NCBI GenBank assembly: GCA_964528155.1
Contig: CAZGRL010000177.1
Span: forward strand, 1 to 6,644
Direction: 5' to 3'
Length of the DNA: 6,644 bases
From: G001797105 sp964528155
GTDB lineage: Bacteria; Chloroflexota; Anaerolineae; Anaerolineales; E44-bin32
The stretch's first letter is position 1, and each line of letters begins with the position of its first letter. This document shows, in pieces, positions 1-5,641 of this stretch. The notes under the pieces were generated by a model. It worked only from the letters and a program-made list of their open reading frames with translations. It was not told the DNA's origin and ran no database searches. A program made the translations under genes and the position numbers.

Positions 1-44
1 GCTTCATCTTGAGGAGGGTCCGGCAATTCATTCACACGCTCCAA

Positions 45-72
45 GGGGAAGGGGGGCAGGGGGGATGGGGGG
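45..72 (+). repeat. Four-block G-run tract (quadruplex-forming motif)
   Basis: Four G-runs of 4, 6, 6 and 6 bases (45-48, 51-56, 59-64, 67-72) are separated by only two bases each (AA, CA, AT), so the last three blocks repeat with an 8-bp period. The tract satisfies the usual G-quadruplex pattern with very short loops on the plus strand. It begins 6 bp beyond the stop codon of the leftward LysM gene, so the transcript of that gene would carry a C-rich, G-poor stretch there. This could act in transcription termination (Rho-type loading or polymerase pausing), but no hairpin plus T-run is visible and the role is inference. Confidence 0.6.
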
Positions 73-78
73 TCCGCC

Positions 79-1215
79 CTACGGCGTCGGGGTTTCGGCG
101 GCCGCGCCGGACCAGGTGAAGACGCGTTTCAGGCTGACCGCCCCGGCCGAGTTGTAGATCGGATCTCCGCTGGTGCGGGACCCGACCCGACGCACCGGTT
201 CGATCCACCAGCGCATCACGTGCGGTGTCGGATCCGCCGGCCGGAAGGAGGCCTGTATGATGTACTTCGTGTCGGTGACATATGCCTCAAGCCTGACCCT
301 TCCTGAGCCCTCTGTGACATCCTCGACAACGACCCTGTAAAACTCATTCTCACGCAGCTGTCCGACGGAAGCCCACTGCAAGGTGACGCTGTCATCCGCC
401 AGTGAATACGCCGACCCATCCTGCGGCAACAAGAGATTGGGAGCGGGGTAGGGCGGCGGAAGCGTGGGAGTAGCCGTCGGTCCCGGGGTCGCTAGTCTGG
501 CGCACAGTGGGATCAGCAGCACCTGGCCGGTGAACACAGTGTCGCCGGTCATGCCGTTGTAGTCCATGATCGCCTGCATGTCGACGTTGTAGTTGGCGGC
601 GATCCCGATCAAAGTGTCGTTGGCCTCTACCGTGTAGCTGATCTTCTCGCATGCTTGCTCGGTCGCCTGACCTGGTTCAAGCGTTTCGCTCGGCATCGGA
701 CTGGCGGTCGGTGTGGGCTGCGGGATCAATAGCTTCTGTCCAACGGAGAGCAGGCATTGGGTTGATAGTTTGTTTAGCTCGATGATCGAGGCCACCGAAA
801 CTTGATAGAAGGCCGCCAACCCGAGACAGGTGTCGTTGGCGTTCACGGTGTACTCGATCGGAGGCAGCGGAGTGAATGTCGGCACAGCGGTTGGAGTTGG
901 CGAGGCTGTCGGAGTGAGCGTCGGAGTGGACGTTATCGTTGGGCTGACGCTCGGCGTCGGCTGCGCCCCCAGTGGTGTGAACCTCATCGCAGCGTACGTC
1001 AGGCCGGCGGCAAGTAACACGAAGGCAACCAGCGCGCCCAGGGCGATCGGAAGAGGCAGGGTCAGATAAGAGGAATCGCGAGATGCGCCGGTCACGGACC
1101 CGCCTCTCAGAACGGTCCCACACACGCCGCAACGATCGGCGCCCTCGGCGACGCGGCTGCCGCAGGTCGGGCACACGCGGACTTCGGCCGATGATTGTCG
1201 GGCACTCTCCGTCAT
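79..1215 (-). CDS. Zinc-ribbon, single-pass membrane protein with two LysM domains
   Basis: Encodes 378 aa from ATG 1215. A TTG at 1239 would add eight residues, but it lies only 9 nt after the -10 box, so the ATG is preferred. The N-terminus has a zinc ribbon with Cys15, Cys18, Cys29 and Cys32 (CPTC and CGVC). A transmembrane helix follows at about 54-76, then a Pro/Thr/Ser-rich linker (80-119). LysM 1 is at about 120-165 and LysM 2 at about 192-236; both keep the YTV...NDT...I..LN/YN...GQ.LLIP pattern. A second Pro/Thr linker precedes a beta-rich C-terminal domain (about 260-370) that resembles an Fn3-like sandwich. LysM domains bind peptidoglycan or chitin-type glycans. The predicted topology puts the ribbon in the cytoplasm and the LysM and C-terminal domains outside. 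Cys130/Cys154 lie within LysM 1 and Cys189/Cys238 bracket LysM 2, so two disulfides are possible. No catalytic domain is visible. The likely role is a cell-envelope anchoring or sensing protein; the exact function is unknown. Confidence 0.88.
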   Translation of the reverse strand: MTESARQSSAEVRVCPTCGSRVAEGADRCGVCGTVLRGGSVTGASRDSSYLTLPLPIALGALVAFVLLAAGLTYAAMRFTPLGAQPTPSVSPTITSTPTLTPTASPTPTAVPTFTPLPPIEYTVNANDTCLGLAAFYQVSVASIIELNKLSTQCLLSVGQKLLIPQPTPTASPMPSETLEPGQATEQACEKISYTVEANDTLIGIAANYNVDMQAIMDYNGMTGDTVFTGQVLLIPLCARLATPGPTATPTLPPPYPAPNLLLPQDGSAYSLADDSVTLQWASVGQLRENEFYRVVVEDVTEGSGRVRLEAYVTDTKYIIQASFRPADPTPHVMRWWIEPVRRVGSRTSGDPIYNSAGAVSLKRVFTWSGAAAETPTP

Positions 1216-1248
1216 CTTCTCAGCGCCTGTCTGATCCAACGACGCAGC

Positions 1249-1277
1249 ATTATACCAGCGGCATCGCTACTTCCCAA
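1249..1277 (-). promoter_or_regulatory. Extended -10 promoter of the LysM gene
   Basis: On the minus strand a TTGGGA -35 box (1272-1277, four of six consensus bases) is followed after exactly 17 bp by a perfect TATAAT -10 box (1249-1254), itself preceded by the extended TGG (1255-1257). The start of transcription should fall around 1240-1243. That gives a leader of about 25-28 nt to ATG 1215, or almost none to TTG 1239. It shows that the LysM gene can be transcribed independently of the HD gene upstream. Confidence 0.78.
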
Positions 1278-1431
1278 TGGCGCCCACCCGCGCGTTTGCA
1301 TCGACGCCGCATCACCCTACGGCAGATGGACTTCATCCACCCACAACTCCTCAGCCGACTCTTCCACCCTTCCGGGAGCCCGACTGCCCTCCTCCGTGTC
1401 GGGAGGCGGCTCTCCAGCATAGGCTGTAGAC

Positions 1432-1998
1432 TCAGGCTTGCCGACCGTCCAGGCAAAGATCCCGTGCCACGCGGCGCATCGATCCGATCACCCGGTCGAC
1501 GTGCTCCCAGAGATCGACGCCAAGCTCGCGCGCGCCTTGCTCGATCTCCTCTCGATTGGCTCCAGCGGCGAAGCGGGCGTCCTTCCACTTCTTTCGGACC
1601 GAGCTCACTTTCAAGTCTTCCAGAGAGCGCGATGGTCGTACCAGCACGACGGCGGTGATCAACCCGGTGATTTCGTCGCAGGCGAACAGAGCGCGACGCA
1701 TGTCGCTGTCACGAGGCACGCCGGTGTGTTCGGCGTGGCTCAAGATGCACTGGACGATATCTTCCGGAACCCCGCGCTCTCTCAGGATCGGGGCACCGTC
1801 CTGAGGATGCTGTTTGAGAGTCGGGTGGATTTCCCAATCGAAATCGTGGAGCAGGCCGGCCAATCGCCAAGAATCTGGATCACCACCGAAGAAGGCGGCG
1901 TAGTCGTGCATAGCCGCTTCTACGGCCAGCATGTGGTGTATCAGCGCAGGGTTGCTGACGTATTCGTTCACGATTACCAGCGCTTCATCACGTTCCAT
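1432..1998 (-). CDS. HD-domain metal-dependent hydrolase
   Basis: Encodes 188 aa from ATG 1998, chosen because a GGAG Shine-Dalgarno lies 6 nt upstream; an ATG at 2031 would add eleven residues of non-family sequence. The HD-superfamily signature is complete: an early His pair (21/22), His51-Asp52 in LLHDFDWE, His88 and His91 in LSHAEHTG, and Asp108 in ACDEITGL. HD proteins use these residues to bind one or two metal ions and hydrolyse phosphate esters such as nucleotides or cyclic dinucleotides. The short, single-domain form resembles the predicted HD hydrolases of the COG2316 type, whose substrate is not known to me. The start overlaps the end of ydcF by 11 bp, so the two are probably cotranscribed and translationally coupled. 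The 192 bp between its stop and the next gene holds the promoter of that gene and no clear terminator. Confidence 0.88.
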   Translation of the reverse strand: MERDEALVIVNEYVSNPALIHHMLAVEAAMHDYAAFFGGDPDSWRLAGLLHDFDWEIHPTLKQHPQDGAPILRERGVPEDIVQCILSHAEHTGVPRDSDMRRALFACDEITGLITAVVLVRPSRSLEDLKVSSVRKKWKDARFAAGANREEIEQGARELGVDLWEHVDRVIGSMRRVARDLCLDGRQA

Positions 1999-2662
1999 CA
2001 CCAACTCCAACCGAAGGGGGCATCGCCTCACGGGCCACCTGGAGAGGGGCGTCCGACCTGACGATGTAGGCCTCCCACAAAGCCACCCAGGTCGCCGGGA
2101 CTTCTCGGATCCTCCAGAAGCTCAGCACTCGCGTTCGGTAGGTCCGGAGGTCGGCGGCAACGCCGCTGGCTTGCAGGCCAAGGCCCTCGCACGTGAGAAG
2201 GGCACGCGGCAGGTGAAATGCCTGGGACACAAGCAGGGCGTTGTCTATGCCGAAAAGCTCCTTTGCCCGCAGGCAGGTGGCATAGGTGCGTGTCCCGCCC
2301 ACATCAACCTCGAGAGCATCCTCCGGGACTCCCAACGAGAGCGCCAGCCGGCGCATCGCCTCCGGCTCATTGTAGCCCGAAGGTTGGGCCGACCCGCTCA
2401 TCAGAATCGTGCCGACCCTTCCCTCCCGGTAGAGCGCCACGGCTGTCCGAACGCGGTCGGCCAGAACGGTCGTGGGACGGCCGTCGCGTGTCAGCCCGGC
2501 CCCGAAGACAATCGCCGCCGGGGCTGAAGGTGCGCTTTCTGCCGGGAAGATGCGTTGGCTGTATCGCCATCCGAGGAGTAATCGTGGCAACGCCAGAGCA
2601 AAGGTCGCCAGTGAACCGTAGGCGATCAGGAGGGAGAGTTGCCTTGGGACCAGCCGGGGCAC
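1988..2662 (-). CDS. SanA/YdcF-like (DUF218) membrane protein
   Basis: Encodes 224 aa from GTG 2662. A longer reading frame to ATG 2752 exists, but its extra 30 residues look non-native and the promoter -10 box lies inside it, so GTG is preferred. One transmembrane helix (about 9-31) is followed by a DUF218 domain. Visible motifs are IVFGAG (51-56), the DR of LADRV (69-70), an LY at 77-78, SG (89-90), the E..AM segment (101-103), GTRTYA (123-128) and SQAFHLPRA (146-154). These match the SanA branch, whose E. coli member affects vancomycin exclusion and envelope permeability; the related ElyC/YdcF proteins are also tied to envelope biogenesis. The conserved Asp, Glu and His residues suggest a Rossmann-like active site, but the reaction is not established for this family. 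It is the first gene of a two-gene unit with the HD hydrolase. Confidence 0.87.
   Translation of the reverse strand: MPRLVPRQLSLLIAYGSLATFALALPRLLLGWRYSQRIFPAESAPSAPAAIVFGAGLTRDGRPTTVLADRVRTAVALYREGRVGTILMSGSAQPSGYNEPEAMRRLALSLGVPEDALEVDVGGTRTYATCLRAKELFGIDNALLVSQAFHLPRALLTCEGLGLQASGVAADLRTYRTRVLSFWRIREVPATWVALWEAYIVRSDAPLQVAREAMPPSVGVGDGT
2005..2008 (-). promoter_or_regulatory. Shine-Dalgarno deciding the HD gene start
   Basis: GGAG on the minus strand, with 6 nt to ATG 1998. It sits inside the last codons of ydcF and supports ATG 1998 over the in-frame ATG at 2031. Confidence 0.65.
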
Positions 2663-2668
2663 GGCGAC

Positions 2669-2677
2669 ATTGTACCA
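2669..2677 (-). promoter_or_regulatory. Extended -10 box of ydcF, apparently leaderless
   Basis: On the minus strand TGG followed by TACAAT (2669-2674) forms an extended -10 element. Six bases then separate it from GTG 2662, so the expected transcription start coincides with the start codon. No good -35 box is visible at 16-18 bp spacing, which fits an extended -10 promoter that does not depend on one. No Shine-Dalgarno precedes the GTG. Confidence 0.6.
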
Positions 2678-2964
2678 GATCGAGCGAGTGGCGTCTGACG
2701 GGCTCCCGGCGTCTCCCCTCCGCTTCCAGTTCGGCCCACATGCTCCCCGCATCGCCCTTCAGCGATCGAGCGTTGGCGGATCGCTCCGCTTGGGCCAGGC
2801 CTCGGCCGACCGTGCTTGCCGCAGGCGTGCTTGCGGGCGGAGGCTCCCTCGGCTTCTTGGTGGGGGGTTCCAGGGGGCAATCCCCCCGGGGAAGCGTGGA
2901 GGGGCACTGTCTTCGTACAGATTCACTCCAGCGAGGCCGATGTCCAGCCCAGGGCGGACTCCCG
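2675..2964. other. Divergent intergenic region without a gene
   Basis: This stretch separates the leftward ydcF from the rightward regulator-kor operon. Open frames through it translate to low-complexity Pro/Gly/Arg/Ser sequence without family features and are not credible genes. It holds the GC-rich repeat block at 2811-2893. No tRNA or other RNA gene is recognisable. Confidence 0.6.
2811..2893. repeat. GC-rich block of direct and inverted repeats
   Basis: A 9-bp direct repeat CGTGCTTGC occurs at 2811-2819 and 2826-2834. CCGCA/TGCGG arms (2819-2823 and 2832-2836) can pair. Further right, GGGGG (2873-2877) pairs with CCCCC (2882-2886) across a CAAT loop, and flanking TTCC (2868-2871) pairs with GGAA (2890-2893), giving a bulged nine-pair stem. 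No T-run follows on either strand, so a standard intrinsic terminator is unlikely. It could be a dispersed intergenic repeat, but only one copy is in the window. Confidence 0.4.
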
Positions 2965-2993
2965 TTGACATGACCTCGTGCCAGTGTTATACT
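2965..2993 (+). promoter_or_regulatory. Near-consensus promoter of the regulator-korAB operon
   Basis: A perfect TTGACA -35 box (2965-2970), a 17-bp spacer and TATACT -10 box (2988-2993, five of six bases) are preceded by the extended TG at 2985-2986. Transcription should start near 3000, giving a leader of about 64 nt before ATG 3064. A promoter this close to consensus would be strong without repression, which fits control by the repressor-type protein encoded first in the operon. Confidence 0.82.
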
Positions 2994-2994
2994 T

Positions 2995-3024
2995 CCTACC
3001 AATCAGATTGATCATACGAATAGG
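2995..3024 (+). promoter_or_regulatory. Possible operator near the transcription start
   Basis: Around the predicted transcription start there are imperfect dyads: ATCA (3002-3005) and TGAT (3009-3012) across a 3-bp centre, a TGATCA palindrome (3009-3014), and outer CCTA (2995-2998) and TAGG (3021-3024). The outer arms are not evenly spaced around the inner ones. The position suits repression by a GntR-type dimer, but the symmetry is weak and no known GntR consensus is matched. Confidence 0.22.
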
Positions 3025-3041
3025 GCGATTGCCTTTCTTTT
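3022..3041 (+). terminator. Weak attenuator-like hairpin in the operon leader
   Basis: Within the leader a short stem (AGG at 3022-3024 or GGC at 3024-3026 with GCC at 3031-3033) closes a small loop and is followed by a T-rich tract (3034-3041, seven T and one C). The order resembles an intrinsic terminator, but the stem is only three or four pairs, so stability is doubtful. Confidence 0.18.
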
Positions 3042-3054
3042 CGTCCGCATTGTC

Positions 3055-3058
3055 GAGG
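3055..3058 (+). promoter_or_regulatory. Shine-Dalgarno deciding the regulator start
   Basis: GAGG lies 5 nt before ATG 3064, an ideal spacing. The alternative GTG at 3058 would overlap this site and has no Shine-Dalgarno of its own, so ATG 3064 is preferred. Confidence 0.65.
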
Positions 3059-3063
3059 TGACC

Positions 3064-3798
3064 ATGGGAGCCAAGCAGGCGAAGGACTTCCTCGAGTGCC
3101 TGATCGAACAGGCTACGCCAGGCGATCGCATGCCGGCGATCCCGGAGCTCGCCAACCAGCTTGGCATGAGCACTTCCAAACTTCGAGAGCAGCTCGAGGT
3201 GGCACGCGCCCTGGGATTGGTCGAAGTCCGACCCAAGACCGGAATCAAGGTCCTGCCATATTCGTTCGGCAACAGCCTGCGGGTGAGCCTCCAGTTTGCC
3301 CTGGCACTGGATCGATCCTACTTCGACCAGATCGGTGAGCTGCGCAATCACATCGAAGCCGCTTTCTGGCATGAGGCGGTCAGCCTGCTGAGGCCAGATG
3401 ACAAGATGGCTCTGCAGGACCTCATCAGCCGGGCATGGGACAAGCTGCGCGGACAACCAGTGCAAATCCCACACAACGAGCATCGCGACCTGCATTTGAA
3501 GATCTACTCCCGTCTGGATAACGAATTCGTGGCCGGGTTGTTGGAAAGCTACTGGGAGGCCTACGAGGCCGTTGGCTTGGCCCTGTACGCCGACTATAGC
3601 TATCTGGAGCAGGTCTGGACCTATCACGAAGAGATGGTGGAGGCCATCGTCGCCGGCGATCTTGAAGGCGGCTACCGCGCGCTGGTCGAGCACACCGGGC
3701 TTCTGCATCATCGCCCGGAACATTCGTCTGTGCACGAGGTCGGGTTCGGTCGCCGCGATGTTGGTCGGGTGGAATCGAGATCGGTTGAGGAGAAGTGA
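3064..3798 (+). CDS. GntR-family transcriptional regulator, FCD (FadR-C) type
   Basis: Encodes 244 aa. The N-terminal winged helix-turn-helix (about 4-66) shows the GntR pattern: PGDRMPAIPELANQLGMSTSKLREQLEVARALGLVEVRPKTGIKV. The C-terminal all-helical FCD ligand-binding domain (about 80-220) contains HRDLHLKIY (140-148), YHEEMVEAIVAGD (187-199) and VEHTG (208-212). His144, His188 and His210 match the three metal-binding histidines of FCD proteins, and the 22-residue step between the last two agrees with the family as I recall it. The usual Asp four residues before the first His is here His140. FCD regulators generally bind carboxylic acids through this metal and lose DNA affinity. The gene is first in the operon, 3 nt before korA, so it probably regulates its own transcription together with the 2-oxoacid oxidoreductase. 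Ligand and sign of regulation are inferred. Confidence 0.9.
   Translation: MGAKQAKDFLECLIEQATPGDRMPAIPELANQLGMSTSKLREQLEVARALGLVEVRPKTGIKVLPYSFGNSLRVSLQFALALDRSYFDQIGELRNHIEAAFWHEAVSLLRPDDKMALQDLISRAWDKLRGQPVQIPHNEHRDLHLKIYSRLDNEFVAGLLESYWEAYEAVGLALYADYSYLEQVWTYHEEMVEAIVAGDLEGGYRALVEHTGLLHHRPEHSSVHEVGFGRRDVGRVESRSVEEK
3787..3792 (+). promoter_or_regulatory. korA Shine-Dalgarno inside the regulator's last codons
   Basis: GAGGAG is formed by the Glu-Glu-Lys-stop end of the regulator, 9 nt before ATG 3802. The same GAGGAGAAGTGAA string recurs before korB, so translation of each gene is likely coupled to termination of the one before. Confidence 0.7.
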
Positions 3799-3801
3799 AG
3801 C

Positions 3802-5640
3802 ATGAGCAGTCATGATGTGGCGGAGCTCGAAGCGGAGTCGCGTGTCACGGACGGAGCGATCGTAAACGATTTCTCTATGGTCGTCGCGACCGTCAATGGC
3901 TCGGGAAGCCAGACTTCCAACATGGCGATTGTCCGGGCACTGTTTCGAATGGGGCTGCCGGTGAGCGCGAAGAACCTTTTCCCGTCGAACATACAGGGTC
4001 TGCCCACCTGGTTCACCATCCGCGTGAGCTCGGAAGGCTTCGTCGCCCGGCGTGATACCACCGAGATTCTTGTAGCGATGAACCCGGTGACTCTGGTTGA
4101 AGATCTGCAGGGGCTCGCCAGCAACGGAGTGTGCTTCTATCCGGACGATTTCGAGACAGGCCTGCTGGGACGAACCGATGTCACCTACTATCCCATGCCG
4201 GTGCAGAAGCTCGTGCGCGAGGCTGCACCCCCCAAGGCGCTCAGGGATTACATCGCCAACATGGTCTATGTCGGCGTTGTTGCACAAATGCTGGGGATCG
4301 AGCTGGAAGAGATCCGCCACGCGCTCGAGACGCACTTTCAGGGCAAGGCCAAAGCCGTTTCGATGAATATGGATGTTGTCGAGGCGGCCGCGGCATGGGC
4401 CGAGGCCAACCTGACCAAGAGCGATCCCTACACTGCGCAGCGCGACCAGCAAACAGAGGGGCTGATCCTGGTGGATGGGAACACGGCCGCCGCGCTGGGG
4501 GCGATCTACGGCGGCGTGTCGTTTGCGGCCTGGTATCCGATCACTCCGGCGTCAAGTCTGGCCGACGCGTTGGAAGAGTATCTTCCGCAATTGCGAACCG
4601 ATCCCGACAGCGGCAGGGCAACCTATTCGATCATTCAGGCCGAGGATGAGTTGGCCGCCATAGGGATGGCCATCGGCGCCGGCTGGGCCGGGGCCAGGGC
4701 GATGACCTCGACCTCCGGGCCGGGTATCTCGCTCATGGCCGAATTCAGCGGATTGGCGTTCTTCGCCGAAATACCGATTGTTGTCTGGGATGTCCAGCGA
4801 ATGGGCCCGAGCACCGGCCTGCCAACGCGCACCTCCCAGGGTGACATCCTGTTCATCCGCTTCCTTGGACACGGCGACACGCGCCAGGTGATGCTTCTCC
4901 CGGCTTCGCCCGCCGAGTGCTTCGAGTTTGGCTGGCGTGGTTTTGACCTGGCCGAACGGCTCCAGACGCCGGTCTTCATCCTGAGCGATCTCGATCTCGG
5001 CATGAACTTGTGGATGAGCGAGCCGTTCGTCTATCCCAAGGAGCCCATGGACCGGGGCAAGGTTCTCACCGCCGAGGACCTTGAGAAAGTGGGTTCGTTC
5101 GCTCGCTACCGCGATGTCGACGGTGACGGTATCCCCTATCGCACGCTTCCGGGGAATGAGCACCCGCTAAGCTCCTACTTCGCCCGTGGGACCGGCCACA
5201 CCGAGGAGGCCATCTACAGCGAGCGACCGGACGACTGGGAAGCGAACATGGAGCGCCTGATGCGAAAGCATGAAACCGCGCGTGAGCTCCTTCCCAAACC
5301 GGTCGTCGACAATGTGCAGGGCGCTGCAATTGGGCTGATAGGGATCGGCTCAACCGATCCAGCCATCCAGGAAGCGCGCCAACGCCTCTCTCTAAAAGGC
5401 GTTTCAACGAGCTACATGCGGATCCGGGCCGTTCCTTTCGCGGACGACGTCGGCCGTTTCATAAAGAGGCACGATCGCGTCTACGTGATCGAGATGAACA
5501 CCGACGGCCAGATGCGCAGTCTGCTTCGACTCGAGTATCCGGAAGAAACGGCAAAGATCCTTTCCCTTCGGCGCAACAACGGCCTTCCACTGAGCGCACG
5601 TTGGATCGTCGAAAGCCTGTTGGCGTTAGAGGAGAAGTGA
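3802..5640 (+). CDS. korA: 2-oxoacid:ferredoxin oxidoreductase, fused gamma-alpha subunit (KorA)
   Basis: Encodes 612 aa and partners with the downstream KorB to decarboxylate a 2-oxoacid, most likely 2-oxoglutarate to succinyl-CoA, with reduction of ferredoxin in the cytoplasm. The N-terminal gamma domain (about 23-205) begins with a glycine-rich stretch, NGSGSQTSNMAI, and contains KNLFPSNIQGLPTWF. The alpha domain (about 221-400) carries the diagnostic YPITPASS (245-252), AEDELAAIGMAIGAGWAG and RMGPSTGLPT (333-342). The C-terminal transketolase-C-like domain spans about 500-612. The gamma-alpha fusion and length are typical of two-subunit KorAB enzymes, such as the mycobacterial type, which have no ferredoxin domain of their own. 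The preference for 2-oxoglutarate over pyruvate or a branched-chain 2-oxoacid cannot be settled from sequence by eye. All key motifs look intact. Confidence 0.93.
   Translation: MSSHDVAELEAESRVTDGAIVNDFSMVVATVNGSGSQTSNMAIVRALFRMGLPVSAKNLFPSNIQGLPTWFTIRVSSEGFVARRDTTEILVAMNPVTLVEDLQGLASNGVCFYPDDFETGLLGRTDVTYYPMPVQKLVREAAPPKALRDYIANMVYVGVVAQMLGIELEEIRHALETHFQGKAKAVSMNMDVVEAAAAWAEANLTKSDPYTAQRDQQTEGLILVDGNTAAALGAIYGGVSFAAWYPITPASSLADALEEYLPQLRTDPDSGRATYSIIQAEDELAAIGMAIGAGWAGARAMTSTSGPGISLMAEFSGLAFFAEIPIVVWDVQRMGPSTGLPTRTSQGDILFIRFLGHGDTRQVMLLPASPAECFEFGWRGFDLAERLQTPVFILSDLDLGMNLWMSEPFVYPKEPMDRGKVLTAEDLEKVGSFARYRDVDGDGIPYRTLPGNEHPLSSYFARGTGHTEEAIYSERPDDWEANMERLMRKHETARELLPKPVVDNVQGAAIGLIGIGSTDPAIQEARQRLSLKGVSTSYMRIRAVPFADDVGRFIKRHDRVYVIEMNTDGQMRSLLRLEYPEETAKILSLRRNNGLPLSARWIVESLLALEEK
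5629..5634 (+). promoter_or_regulatory. korB Shine-Dalgarno inside the last korA codons
   Basis: GAGGAG lies 7 nt before ATG 5642, again formed by a Glu-Glu-Lys-stop ending. Only one base separates the korA stop from the korB start, which should favour coupled translation and balanced subunit amounts. Confidence 0.72.
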
Positions 5641-5641
5641 A

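Noticed and set aside
890..960. Short tandem-like repeats (GTCGGAGTG and variants) as a possible CRISPR or satellite
   Set aside because: They are the coding sequence of the Thr/Pro linker of the LysM protein, with no regular spacers.
1391..1406. CCTCC/GGAGG hairpin downstream of the HD gene as a terminator
   Set aside because: The stem is only five pairs and no T-run follows on the transcribed strand.
1438..2061. A 207-codon open frame on the plus strand
   Set aside because: It lies antisense to the HD hydrolase, whose metal-binding motifs are intact, and shows no family features.
2663..2752. Upstream 30-codon extension of ydcF
   Set aside because: The added residues are unlike the family and the extension would place the extended -10 box within the gene.
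2626..2907. Possible small gene in the divergent region (minus strand)
   Set aside because: The translation is low-complexity Gly/Pro/Arg/Ser sequence, overlaps the ydcF promoter and has no Shine-Dalgarno or domain.
2923..4452. A 509-codon open frame on the minus strand
   Set aside because: It runs antisense to the regulator and korA, which carry full family motifs, and its translation has no recognisable domain. Long antisense frames are expected in GC-rich coding DNA.
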